Shown here in pieces: positions 22,926-34,934 of a DNA stretch of 64,000 nt; position 1 is the stretch's first letter, and the number at the start of each line of letters is the position of its first letter. The stretch lies in the NCBI GenBank assembly GCA_030710605.1, contig CP092872.1:97598874-97662873 (forward strand). Direction: 5' to 3'. Source of the stretch: Cordylochernes scorpioides (taxonomy: Eukaryota > Arthropoda > Arachnida > Pseudoscorpiones > Chernetidae). Below the pieces are notes generated by a model, which saw nothing but the letters and a program-made list of their open reading frames with translations, was not told the DNA's origin and did no database searches. The position numbers and the translations under genes were made by a program.

Positions 22926-23343
22926 ATAACTTTAATAATGGATGGCTCAATCTTCAAAATATATACTATTGTATTACAGCCTGTTGAAGGAGGTTATTGT
23001 CCGAAAGCTTGCCAAGATTATATCTCTTCAATACAGAATCTTGTTGCCGTTAACTTTTATTCCTTCTCAGCAAAGATATCCCGTGATTCCTCCTATTATA
23101 TATATTATCCTTTTTCGGGATATGGCCTTTAACAGTACAAGGGTGACTTCGATATAACCAATCCTTCGGGAGAAGTTATGGAAATAAGGTAAATCTGTCG
23201 AAAATGTGTTTATACTGTAAAAATGGTATTGCCAATTTTTAGGCCAAGAAGACGTTGTATCTAAGAGTAAATATTTTCGCAATAAGTTTCTATAATTAAA
23301 TTTAACAGCGAGAATTAGAGATATCATTCATCAACTGGCAGAC
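22926..23343. other. Gene-free stretch
   Basis: No recognisable coding sequence or RNA. Confidence 0.35.
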
Positions 23344-23658
23344 ATTTTTTTTTATTCATCCCTAGTACACTTGTTATAAGCAGCCATGATGATAATGGTG
23401 GGTAGAAGTTGGCGACTGATTTTACTGTAAGTGCACCACATGTCTACACAGGTAAAAAGCAGTTCGACTTTACACTTACAAATGTACCAGAGTTCCGTTT
23501 GTTTACTTGCACTCACTGGTGGGGCTGGAATTTTGCAAGAATCGGGGGCCCTTGAAACACTTTTTTTAATTGGAAAAAGTGCCCAATGCAAGAGTCGATA
23601 CCGGGTCGTAGCGGTCGAAAGCCAACGGTTTAAACCATCCTTCCACCGACCCTCTACG
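23344..23658 (-). mobile_element. tRNA-derived SINE
   Basis: Same element as 44196-44500, minus strand. The head includes AAACCGTTGGC and a B-box-like region that has mutated (plus strand GAGTCGATACCGGG versus GAATCGAACCCGGG). The 3' end carries a poly-A-like tail, seen as a T run at about 23346. Confidence 0.7.
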
Positions 23659-23809
23659 GGCAGAAGTTGATAGAAGAAACATATTGCGAAAGGATTCACT
23701 TTTAGGTATAATATTTATTGCAATTTCTTTATTATTAATAAAGAATACTGTGACGTTTGTGAATTTGTAATTAATTATATCTTTACAATATAATACACTG
23801 CGGCCTGTG

Positions 23810-24110
23810 ATTGTAAAACGACACTTGAAGTTACACCGCATGAGTTTCTTTTAAACGAAAAATCAAAATTTTTTATTTCAAGGTGAAATATCGACTATTT
23901 CTATCCTTTTTGGATGAGGTATGAAAGGATGAATTATGAAGAGTAATGACGACGAGTATTTTTCCGTTCGTCATTACTCATCATAATTCACCATTTTATA
24001 CCTCATCCAAAAAGGATAGAAATAGTCGATATTTCACCTTGAAATAAAAAATTTTGATTTTTCGTTTAAAAGAAACTCATGCGGTGTAACTTCAAGTGTC
24101 GTTTTACAAT
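23810..24110. repeat. Palindrome with 143-bp arms
   Basis: Arms 23810-23952 and 23968-24110. The outer 113 bp match perfectly by eye; the inner 30 bp have about five mismatches. No relative was found in the window. Confidence 0.9.
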
Positions 24111-25589
24111 TATATATTTGTTTTTTACTGATTTTGTAATATAAAATCACAAAGTCGTTATTTTAGCACCATTACAAGAAAGATATTAAAGAAAAAAAAA
24201 ACAAGTTTAATAAATAATGGGTTCGAAAATCATACACTTCTCTCCAATAATAAATATAACTGCTTCGATCATTCAAGGTCTAGGGGCTATCTCTACTCCA
24301 CCAACTCGCCATGTGTAAATAGCCAGGACATGGTGATCTGTGCATGAATGTAACACCTGTCTGTATACTGACACGAAATAAATAAAAATATATACAACAA
24401 CAATGCTATTTACTTCTTCCTTAGTATAAAACAACAACAACAACTAATTAACATTTAAAAAAATCATTTTTAAAATTGTAAACAAAGGTATGGGTGAAAC
24501 CTTTGTTAAAATGCTATGGCATGGTTGCCGATCTGGCCATGAGCTACTGTACGCAGAGAAGATAAATATCTGCTTTGCTTCAATCCATTTTGAAATGAGC
24601 GGCGCCATGCTAGGGTACATGAATACCATTCTTTTGTAATTTTACAATGGAAATTTGACATAAAATGATCCAAATAATATTGTAACGTTATTTATTGTGA
24701 AAAATTGAATTTGTACTTGGATCAGGTGGATAAATTGAGAGAAAGAGCATTTCCGAATAGTGCAACTAAAAGTTCCTGATGGCTTGCGCCATCATTTTTA
24801 TTGTGTTTACGAAAGATAAGAAGATCTAATGAGAAAGGTGAATGGTAAGAGCAGAGGTTTGTTTAAGAAAGGTAACACGTGAGAAGATTTTTTTTGTAAA
24901 AGGGGAGAGCGCGTACGCAGTCCCCACTACCAAAAATTACGTGCCCCAGCTATCCCAGTTTGGGAAAGTGGACAGGGTCAACTAAACCGCAGTGCAATGG
25001 CTGGGCCTCTCCTGGGGGCACGGGTTAACATGTGACAATATTCAGTGTGGAATTGTACAAAGTTCAATGTATACAGCTGATATTTAAGATTGATTCTATA
25101 TATCCATGTTAACTGTCTGATTCCTTTTTAAAATCTGTTTTACAAAGTAATCCATTCTTCTGAAGAGAATCAATGTTTTTTCTGGTGTTCTTAGCGCTCT
25201 TTTTAAAATCAAAACAACATCTAGTATATACTGCAACGGTAAAAATAATTGTAGCAAAGTATCTATTATTTTATTAACAGCGTATCCTTTTTTATGTTGA
25301 TATTTTGCTACTCTGTAAACTTCACTCATTCCCTATCTTTTGTTTATCCTTCATAGTTTGTTTTTTTGGCTGAAATAAATTGTCATGTCATCCTGAAGTT
25401 TGTCTTTCCCAATTTTCCTCGTGGCAATATTAAGAATCACATCAGTGTATATCAAGCTGTCTAAACCGTTTAGGGGTCTCTTCATTGGTGAGTCAGGCCC
25501 TTTAGTATTTTCTCACTGAGGAAGTTATGATAGAAATTTGTTTATATTTGAAAAAAAAAGGTTGATATAATTGTATAAATTGTCTCTAA
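24111..25589. other. Gene-free stretch with repeat fragments
   Basis: A fragment of the GTTGCTGATGGCTTGCGCCA-type repeat is near 24770. A GC-richer block at 24895-25030 (GTGCCCCAGCTATCCCAG) resembles nothing I know. No gene is seen. Confidence 0.4.
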
Positions 25590-26015
25590 TAGAAGGCGGG
25601 CTAATGCTTTTTATACATTAGAACTAACTCTCTGTAAAGGACAACACCTAGTTGCAGAACCGAAGTGTCGTTTAGAGAGAGAGAGACAGGTGTTCTTCTT
25701 TCTTCCTTTCTCCACTCAGTCATATCAGGGTATCAATATTGTGTAGCATTGGGTAAGGTAGAATGTGTCTGCCTTTGTCATCAAGACTGGGAGCACTATT
25801 CAGTGTTAGGCCACCGATTTAACTTCAATATGAAATGGCTAAGTTTGTTTAAAAAATATACAGATACATCAACTACTCTTATTTTAAGAAAAAGGCATCT
25901 CCTTATCGTGCAACTGAAAGTTGCTGATGGCTTGCGCCATCTATCGGAATAAATATCAACTATTCTCGTTGATTTTTAATTATTTTTAAGTATTAGCCCG
26001 CCTTCTATTCTATAT
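25590..26015. repeat. TIR element, TAGAAGGCGGGCTAAT ends
   Basis: Inverted ends AATAGAAGGCGGGCTAAT (near 25590) and ATTAGCCCGCCTTCTATT (near 25992) bound about 400 bp. The interior includes the GTTGCTGATGGCTTGCGCCA-type repeat. It is non-autonomous. Confidence 0.7.
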
Positions 26016-26404
26016 TTTTAGTCGTTGAGGTAAAGCTTGCACCACGCTGATGAGGGCTAACTAACTAACCGTGGTTAGCTTTTCTTGATTAATCAAGAAT
26101 AGGTATTTAGCCATTCTGCACCTTTCCCAGTACAATATAACATTTGTACTATTTTTTTCACTCTCATTTTATTTTGTTACAGACGATTCAGTGACTCTCT
26201 GTCACTCTCCTCAGGGGAATTATAATTTCTGGACTCTATCTTCTATTTATATATGTACACGATTTTCTCAAATATATATGCAAATACGCTATATATACAA
26301 ATATGTATTTTAGTAAACCGTGTACATATTGTAAGTGGGTGAAGTAGAATGCTTCGGCCATTGTCATTAAAACTGGGAGCACTACTCAGTAGCAGGCCGA
26401 CTTA

Positions 26405-26805
26405 GCTACAATTTGAAATGGCCGCCTCTGACATGAGGAACAGACACCATGTACAGCGGCTCCTAACATTGAGTACATCCTGTATCCTAGGAGCCCTTAC
26501 AGGGTACTATCAGCCGCGTCAGCTGAGCTGAGATTTTAGTGAACTTGTTACAGCTCCTCTTCCTTTTTTCATCTGTGCTTGGCACCGACAAAGGAGGTTA
26601 TGAAGATAAGAAAGAAGAATAAAGGCTTTTTACTTTCTATTTCTCTCATTTCACAACATTTTTCAAATAACTATCATTTGGATGGAAATTTTTCCTCCGG
26701 GCCAGCTGAGCCCAGGTATGTTAGCGAGCTTGTTACTGCTCCCCCTCCTCTATCCGGGCTTGGGACCGGCAAAGGCGGAGAGGTGTTAACTTGCCAGAGA
26801 AGAGC
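26405..26805 (+). repeat. Dispersed repeat, two adjacent partial copies
   Basis: GAGCCCTTACAGGGTACTAT, CAGCTGA and GGCTTGGGACCGGCAA blocks occur here (partial second copy from about 26700) and again at 54890-55090. It is GC-richer than its surroundings and non-coding. Confidence 0.6.
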
Positions 26806-26812
26806 TAAATGA

Positions 26813-27690
26813 TAAAAATGGCAATTTTAACGATAAAAATTATTGTTTACATAGAGGTTTACGCTGGAGGAAGTGTCCACTCATGGAGGAACTACTGTAT
26901 TTAAACTTCGACGATCCTGATAATTTTGTGGAAATTCTTACTTTTGTGAAATAGATAATATATCAGGATGGCATAGAGGAAATAAGAGGAAATTAGGAAT
27001 CTGGAATTAATGTTTAGATTTCGTTTTAGAGGTTCTTTTTTATTAACCGAAATATCATGTTTTAGTCTTCGAAGTCTCTGATGGCAATAATATATTAAGC
27101 AGTTTATTAATGTAGGCATTTTGTCAGATTATGATTGACGAAACCGCTGAGAGGGTTCACCACTGATGATCCAAGCTCTCGCATTCAATAACTTTTATCA
27201 TTGGAGTAAGGGGACTGTAGATTTGTCATTTATATTGTGAAATTATATGTGAAAAGAAACACATTGCCAAAGATTATTGTTACAAATTTTATGATTTGAT
27301 GTCAGAGCATTATATTCGATATATATGTACAATAAAACCAATCAAAATGTTCTGTTTATTTTCTAAGAAGAGATGCTTCTAAGGAATCTAATAAATTTGG
27401 TTCTTCAAATGAAGAATAGGCGTAAATGAGACTCCAGTCTATTAAAAAGTTACTAGAAGAAACTAAGAGACAATAGTTACTAGACAATAGTTACTACAAA
27501 TAGTTACTAGAAGAAACTAAGAGACAAAAATTGCTTTGGTCAAAATATTAAGATTTTTTAGTGTATATATTTTGGTGTATGAATATTTCCTAATTTCCAA
27601 AGACATGTTTTGAGATGAAATTTATTTAGGAGTTATGGGAGAGTTATATGATGTAATAGAAGCAAAAGAGGCAGAGCTACCCAGACATAT
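26813..27690. other. Gene-free stretch with one repeat relic
   Basis: 27138-27290 is a decayed copy of the hammerhead-like element family (GACGAAACCGCTGAGAGGG, CACTGATGA). The rest shows nothing. Confidence 0.45.
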
Positions 27691-27805
27691 TGTTTATTGA
27701 CAAGTATAAAGAACAGTGCTGGGGTGTTGCAGGCGATTGTACATCAAATTCATTGAATTCTTTCTTCAGCCAATATAGCTGAAAGGAATAATCTGGCTTT
27801 GATGT

Positions 27806-29555
27806 TTAGAAATGATGACCGTGATGATGACCATGGTGATGATCGTGATGACCATGATGACCGTGGTGATGCCCGTGATGATGACCATGATGATGATCAT
27901 GGTGGCCGTGATGATGACCGTGGTGTTCTAGGTGAACAGCAGCGGGATCCTGGTCAGCGGTCCCCGGCTCGTTGGTCTTGACGTGGGCACGGAAGCCGTG
28001 GTGGTCCGCCACGTAGTCCACGTGCCGCTTGATGCCGTGGGCGTCCACGTAGCCGTAGGAGCCGTGGACTCCGCCGTGGCCGTCCCCGGACTCCTTGCGG
28101 TAGTGGTGTCCGCCGTGGTCAGGGGAGTGGTAGCCGAAGTGGTATGGGTGGGCGTGCTGCACAGAAATGGAAGCCTCAAGTTATTATGGATTAACACCAG
28201 TGACTCTCTAATTTCCTCTCAAAGTCCTCAAGTTAGGAATTGATTTTGGAAATAATGCCAAGCTATATGTAAATATAAAAATAAAACCAAAATGGCATAT
28301 GAGTGTAACATAGAAGCTCTCAAATACCACTTACATGATGATGATGGTGATCGTCGTGATGATGATGGAAGGGCAGGGCGAGGGCCACAGCTGCCAGGAA
28401 GAAGAGAACGATCACCTGCACGTCACACATTACGAAGTATAGGAAAGTAAAGTGACTTAGAGAATGGATTTAAATTCAATCTTCTTTTCCAAAACTTCAC
28501 CATGCTGTCCAGTTTGGGAACAGGCACTCGCATTATGATTGAATGGATTGAATGAGTCGACTCAAGTTCTCTGAGCCAACGTGAGGGAACGCTGGCTAGC
28601 TTAAATATATATATTACATAATTATTAGATACATCCATATCATAATACATTTACAGTTACTGTATACAGATCATTTATAGATTGAAAAAAGAACTCTTCG
28701 CCTCACATAGGGCTCTACCCCAAGAGAGTAGAACAATTCCCCTCTAGCCTATATCTCTACTTAGTTACATACTACATTTAAAGTATAGAATATCATTGAC
28801 TATATATATATATATGCTTTTGCTCTGAATCATCTGGGACAAAATGCTGAGAGGATTTACCACTGATGAGCCAGGCTCCCTGATATTTTATCATTGTAGT
28901 AAGGAATGTGTAAGGAATTGTTTAGTTAAAAGAAGAGAAAAACAAAGCTCGTTAATAGCTTATAATTTTTATAGTCTTTTTTTTTCAAAGAGAGTTTGGA
29001 AATATTCTCTTTTGTGTGTTTGTTTATTATTGATGCTTTATTGGTTATCCAAATATAAGTTTTTTATCCAAGTCATATAAACTTATACACCCTTTTTTTA
29101 AATGAAATATATATATATATTTATAAGTACTGGAATCCCATTCAATAAAGTAAGCAAAAATTCTAGAATCACGGGACGAGTGTCATTTACATGGGAAAAT
29201 TAAACACAGGACAAAAGACACTCGTCCCGTGATTCTAGAATTTTTGCTTAATATATATATATATATATACTATGATTTGCATAACTACGAGAAGTTCACC
29301 CATTTGATCGCTCGGAACATCCGGACCCTGTAAAGAGAAGGCACCGCGACTCTTTATGGATTTTTGATGAATTTTTTGCCATTTTTTTTACATATTTTCA
29401 TGGAAAAATGTTTAAATTTCATTTTAACGCTCGAATTCTGTGATGTATTCGTGGAGATGTAGTGAATAATATTTTTAACTCGCGTTCATTTTTAAGCTGA
29501 ACCTATCACATGACGGTGAATGGCTTGTGCCGAGAGGACTTACCTTAGAGAACAT
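27806..29555 (-). CDS. His-rich chitin-binding cuticle protein, three coding exons (gene 3)
   Basis: Complement of join 27806-28156, 28335-28415 and 29544-29555; read 29555 to 27806, 147 residues. Exon 1 is MFSK; exon 2 VIVLFFLAAVALALPF plus a His/Asp run; exon 3 HAHPYHFGYHSPDHGG, the Rebers-Riddiford core (GSYGYVDAHGIKRHVDYVAD, GFRAHVKTNEPGTADQDP) and a HHGHH tail ending HHF. Junctions are GTAAGT donors with CTGCAG and GTGCAG acceptors, phase 0. An AATAAA lies at 27698-27693. Exon 3 differs from gene 4 by only about three silent changes over its first ~240 bp, while the introns share no recognisable sequence. Secreted, chitin-binding by family; metal binding by the His tail is inferred. Confidence 0.92.
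29151..29250. repeat. Hairpin with 34-bp perfect arms, intron 1 of gene 3
   Basis: Arms 29151-29184 and 29217-29250. The loop contains CATGGGAAAATTAAACACAG, which recurs without arms at about 30149-30175. Confidence 0.85.
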
Positions 29556-29593
29556 GGCTGAAGGTATGAATGCTACTGTGAACTGACTTCAGT

Positions 29594-29695
29594 TATATAC
29601 AACACTAGGACTGGTGGATAAATGACTTGGTACCATGGCCCTGATTGTCCCGAGAAATTCCACTGAAGAATATTAGGGTTAATTCCACTCTGAAA
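29594..29695 (-). promoter_or_regulatory. Promoter of gene 3 with family-conserved block
   Basis: Read on the minus strand: AGAGTGGAATTAACCCTAAT (about 29693-29674), CTCGGGACAATCAGGG, ATGGTACCAAGTCATTTA, then TATATA at 29599-29594 and GTCAGTTCACAGTAGCATTC downstream. This matches genes 4 and 5 almost base for base, although the introns of gene 3 do not match theirs. Confidence 0.8.
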
Positions 29696-29699
29696 GGTC

Positions 29700-30339
29700 A
29701 ATTGGTCGCCTGTAGGACACTTTAATGTCAACGTACAATGGACAACGTCAAAATACACGGGGAAGAAATTTACGAATACATATAAATATTGGAACTGTTC
29801 ATGAAACATATACTTGAGTAGCTCATGGTAACTTATATATTTCACAGCTACAGATCATTTTTATCCCATCGAAGAAATTTGCGAATTTGTATATAACAAA
29901 AAATACTTATCTAAAATTCAATAATTTTTGTAAATTCATGGATTTTCTTTCCTGTTTGATAAAACTAGCGTTTCAGTTTTAATTATGTTTTTATTCCGGT
30001 TAATGAATTGTATATGGGTTGATAAAATGTATTTAGGCGCAAGTATCCCAAGCTGGGATATCACGTCCGATATGATAAATAAATGTTAACTTATATGAGG
30101 TAAGTTTATAAGAATATAATTGGTAGGAGAATGTAAATCATCAACACACATGGGACAATTAAACACAGGACAAAAAGTGACATCTATATATAAGAAATAG
30201 AACAATTAAGCAAGGGATTTTCTTTTAAATCCAAATTGAACAAACTTCTACTGTCCTTGTGAAATATCAACCAGAACTTCGTTTTCGATCAAGGCAGAGA
30301 TTCGTCTTTAATAAAGCAGCGATTGATATAATAAGGGTA
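29700..30339. other. Gene-free stretch
   Basis: Nothing recognisable except the short repeat near 30150. Confidence 0.35.
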
Positions 30340-30409
30340 TACACCTATCCCCCGATTTACACGGTAGATACGTTCCTGAGAAAAACGTGTAAATCGGGGG
30401 ATAGGTGTA
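30340..30409. repeat. 24-bp-arm palindrome; outer boundary of the nested element
   Basis: CACCTATCCCCCGATTTACA pairs with its reverse complement 22 bp later (arms 30340-30363 and 30386-30409). The same word occurs inverted at 41619-41641, just outside the far end of the mariner-like element, and both outer ends abut TA. This suggests an older TIR element that received the mariner-like element. Confidence 0.7.
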
Positions 30410-31679
30410 CACAGAAATAAAAATAAAATGCATTGACAGGTTAAAATATGTAGTCAGCACATAAGCTCGGGATTCCTCGTGAGATGTGTACACAGCGCAT
30501 GTGTTCAATCACAGTAGCATTTAGTATAGTGCGATAAAAAATATATATATACAGGGTGATCCAAAAGTCCCGCACTATTTTAAAAATTAATAACTCCGCG
30601 AATATTTGCGCTAGAGCAATGCGGTAAAGACCATTGTATTCAGGATGCAATGGGATTTTTTATGGCAAATAATGAAAAATTCGAAATTGATTTTAGTTAC
30701 AATTTTATTTGCCAGATGGCGCTCTACCAGAATCAGAGATTCAGCGGCCAGATTGTTTGATAAATTGAAAATTATAACTGATCGACACGTATTTTCCCTT
30801 TTTGAATACCAGGAAAGAACCCTAATAATATCAAATAACAAATTAATAAAACACCACTTCGCCAAAAGTATGAAGAATTGGTTAACGATTTTCAAATACA
30901 ATCAGAGATATGTAAAATAGGTAAATGCAAATTAAAACATGTAGCAAAAATATGTATATTTTATATGGGGTTTTGTGAAATAGATTGAATGTTTGAAAAA
31001 CACTGCTGATATCAATACACGAATTTTTGAAATGTTAATATAGTACCAAAAATTATGATGGTACTACTAATAGGATTTCTTTCTATAAGAAATGTGTAAT
31101 TTCTTGACTGATTGGCGACCCTTGACTATTTAACTGGATATTTGTCATGATCCAACAAATGAAATATAGAGGGGAGTGACAAAATATATTTGTAGTACTT
31201 TATTCCAAATATCCTATAGCTTGTCAAATGTTATCATTGTTTATTATACTGTACACAATTTTAAAAAATGTGTCCCCTCAAATAAAGATAATTTTTAAAT
31301 CGACCTTTTGCGTTTAAAACGTGGTAGTAAAATCATTTTGTATTATTTTTTTTTCACAAAATTTCTAAAGTTATTGGTGTACAGAAAGTATTTCTTATGC
31401 TATTTATTTTAATGAGCGAAAAGCGAAAACTAAACATAAGGGGGAAAATTGTGTGTACCAGTGTTATTCGAGAAGTTATAACACTCTGGTTTGCACGACA
31501 TAATATGTGAGCAAATGACAAACAAAATATTACTGTTCACAAAAAATAGAGTCAAGATATGAGGACAGCATTTATTATCCCCATATCCCAACACAAAGAG
31601 CTGCAAAATATTGGTTGATAATATAATACATGGCGGCTTATCTAACACATGAGGTAACTGCTTTCTCTCTTGTATTAGG

Positions 31680-32410
31680 TCACAATCCTTGCTCAATGTG
31701 GCACCCTTTATTCTCAATCACCGCCTGGAGACGATAAATGACAGAATGGACAGCATTAAATAACATATCTGTTGAAATTGATAAAACGTGCCATCTGATA
31801 GAAGCCTTCAACATGGCCAATGTGGTAGGCCAGCATCGATAAACACACGATTTGATGTACCCCCATAGACAAAAATCGCAAGGCGTCAAGTCTGGTGATC
31901 TTGGAGGCCACTGATATATAAAGTGGCGACTTATCATACGATTTTCACCGAACGTATCCTTCAGCAATTGTTTGGCACCTCGGGAGATATGAGGAGGTCC
32001 TCCATCTTTCATGAATGTTATTTCGCTTAGTGCTTTTGCCCTGCAATATGGGAATACCCTTTTCTCTCTCAAAAGTTGAACATAACGTTCACCAGTTACA
32101 AAAACGGTTTTAAAAGTTCTTCCATTGATTTTTCAAAGGAAAATGGCCCAATAATAAAAGAGGTGAACCCACACAAAACTAACTCTAGGCTGGTAAAGTG
32201 GCATTTCTGTAAAAATTATAGGGTTTTCTGTTGCCCAAATGCGGCTGTTTTGAATGTTAAATTCTCCGTTTAGAGAAAAGTGAGCATCATCTGTCCACAG
32301 AACATTTTACAGCCAGTTTTCATCAATATCAATTTTGCCGTATAACCCATGCAGCGAATTCTTGACGCATCTCAAAATCGCCAACTTTCAGCTCGTGAAA
32401 TCTTTGAATT
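31680..32410 (-). pseudogene. Mariner-like transposase, broken
   Basis: Minus strand, read from about 32410 to 31680. Pieces in order: RFHELKVGDFEMRQEFAAWV, a WTDDAHFSLNGEFN block (first catalytic Asp, about 32290), ITFMKDGGPPHISRGAKQLL (second Asp, about 32015) and WPPRSPDLTPCDF (third acidic position, about 31890). Stops and a frameshift around 32080-32150 separate the pieces. The N-terminal DNA-binding part is missing because LINE sequence begins at about 32415. It belongs with the surrounding TIRs. Confidence 0.8.
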
Positions 32411-32414
32411 TTGT

Positions 32415-34934
32415 ATGGGTACACACAATAGAGACATTAAGTGAAGCGTCTTCGGATATCACAATCATACTCGACGAATTTAACGCCAAAAGTTCAATTT
32501 GGGGATCATCTGTCCAGGATAACAAAAGTCAGCAGGTTGAGGACATGCTAACCGACCTCGACCTTACACCGTTAAATAACGGTGAGAACACCTACCTAAG
32601 TCCACAGGCACAGAATCCGCAATAGACATCACAGCGATAAATTACAACATCGCACCCACAACACAATGGAAAATCCTGAGAGGTGCAATCAGTGACCACA
32701 GACCAATTTTAACAACCCTAAACTTCAAATTGAGAATGTCCATTAGAATAAAAGAACATGGAACTTTAGGAAAGCCGACTTGAAAAAAATTCACAGAAAA
32801 GCTTGGAGAACTGTGCAACGAAAAATTGAATTACAGAACGCTTGACAAAAACTTGGAAAAAATATCTTCGAACATTTCAAAAGCTGCAAAAGCATCGATA
32901 CCTAGAGGTAGACGTAAAGACCTGTGGATACCTTACTGGAAGGACCACAACATCGAGGCAATGATTTCAGAGAGAGAGACAATATCAATGAACTTCTTAA
33001 AAAAACAAAAACAGAAGAAAACAGAAAGGAACTCATTGAAATTAGTCACAAAATAGAACAAGAAATTTGGATATGCAAACAAGAAAAATGGCAGAATTCT
33101 GCGAAAATATGGATCCAAGAAAGGACAGCCAACACTGGAATATGATTAGAGTGTTAGAGAACAATCAAAACAAACACCAATCCTCCAATACTCTAACCGA
33201 TATGAATAGAACAGCGAGAACGAGAACAAACAGATGGCTGACATAATTGCTGAATATATTTCAAGCACTTCCATACTCAACTATACGAATGAAGACAGGA
33301 CTCTAAAAATAATATAAACCAGTTAGTTAAACAAGCAAGAAACTTCCATCAACAAGATATTTTCTCAAGAGACTTCACACTGAATGAGCTAAACTTATCA
33401 ATAAAAAAATCCAAGAGGTCACCAAGAGATAATCTAATCTTTGGTCAAATTATTAAACACTTTGAAGACAAAGCTAATAATCAACTCCTACGAATACTGA
33501 ACATTTCATGGCAAACTGGTAAACTACCAAAGAATTGGAAGATATCAATTATAGTGCCAATACTGAAGCCAAACAAAGATGCCAAGGAATACAAGAACTA
33601 TCGGCCAATTACTCTCACCAGCATACTTTGTAAAATACCAGAACGAATTATCCACTCTAGGCTCATAGTCTAGCACACTAACAATAATAAAATAAACCAC
33701 TGCCAAACTGCCTATAGATCCCAGCACTGTACGACTGATCAACTGTTCTACTTCTGTCAATCAATAATAGATTCTTTCCAGGAAAAACCGCCAAAGAAGA
33801 CCACGGCTATATTCCTTGATATGACCTCAGCTTTTGATCGAGTGTGGAGGGAGAAATTACGTGAAAAGCTGCACAACATCGGAGTAAGAGGAAAAACCTT
33901 AATCTGGATTGCAGACTTCGTAAGGGGAAGAAGGTTAAAGGTTCGGGTCAATGGAGAATTTTCCAAGGAAGGAAGAACATGGGCTGGTTTACCTCAAGGA
34001 TCTGTGCTCAGTCCTCTACTCTATCTGCTATATATTAACGACATCCATCCTTACCTCACTGAAGACACAAAGGTTGCCTGTTATGCAGATGATATAGCCA
34101 TATGGCACACAAGTAGCAGTATAGAAAAATCTGAAAAAGTACTGAACACATCAATGAGAGGACTGGAGAAGTGGGCAATGGAACTCCAAATGACCATAAA
34201 CCCAATAAAACCAAACCTATGCGCCTTTTCGACTGACAGGGAAAAAAGGCATAAATATAACCACAAAATAAGCATAAACAAACAAATATTTGATAAAATT
34301 AGAAATCCATAATACCTAGGTGTGATACTGCAGTCCTGGATCTTTCAAGTTGGTCTCGAGGACCACGCCATCACCATCTCCTAAGCGGCGAAGTACGCGA
34401 TCTACGTATTCATCGTAGATCGCAAAATGCGTGGTGCGCTGGAGACCCACTGGCGATTCTCCGCCAAATTCTGCAGCGCTGGCAGAGGCGCCATATTCAA
34501 TGTACATAGTGTATATAATGCATATTATCTTTTTTTTAATAGTGCAGACTGTGCATGTATTGACAAGATGTGTCAACAAAATTATTTTAATTATTATTGA
34601 TGAGGAATTGGAATTTTCAGAACACATAATTAGCACCTCAAATAGAGCTATCAGAAAACTAATCATTCTGAGAAGGCTATGTGGAACAAATTGGGGAGCA
34701 AAACCCAGAATTCTCAAAACAAGATATACCACCTTAATAAGGCCGATAATGGAATATGCAACACCGGTCTGGGCTCCCTCAAGCTCATCACTAAAAGTAA
34801 GACTAGACAGTGTTCAAGCAAAAGCGGCCAAAATAATCACTAGTGCTGTTTCATCCACCAACAATTAGAAAATTCAGAGAGAATGTGTTCTAGACCTACT
34901 CGCTCGAAAGCAGAAGACAAAATAAAAACAACTT
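32415..34934 (+). pseudogene. Non-LTR retrotransposon A, 5' part (endonuclease and RT)
   Basis: Broken coding: an endonuclease block with IILDEFNAKSSIWGS (about 32466-32510), then an RT with MTSAFDRVWREKL, GLPQGSVLSPLLYLLYINDI, and CYADDIAIW carrying the YADD active site (about 34078-34104), then thumb sequence RPIMEYATPVWAPSSSSLK. Many frame breaks. A separate 260-bp piece interrupts it at 34330-34590. The RNase H end of the same element is at 40087-40905. Confidence 0.83.
34330..34590. mobile_element. 260-bp insertion inside retrotransposon A
   Basis: It splits the RT motif YLGVIL from the following DEELEF. It is GC-rich at its left (CGCGATCTACGTATTCATCG) and AT-rich at its right. It looks like a short interspersed element, but I do not recognise the family. 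Confidence 0.5.

Noticed and set aside
26040..26112. CTGATGAG near 26052 as a second hammerhead
   Set aside because: No GAAAC strand or matching helix II lies nearby.
30645..30920. 91-96-codon frames in both 401-bp TIRs as a protein gene
   Set aside because: They are the same TIR read in the same direction relative to each end; no known domain, and the sequence is explained as terminal repeat.
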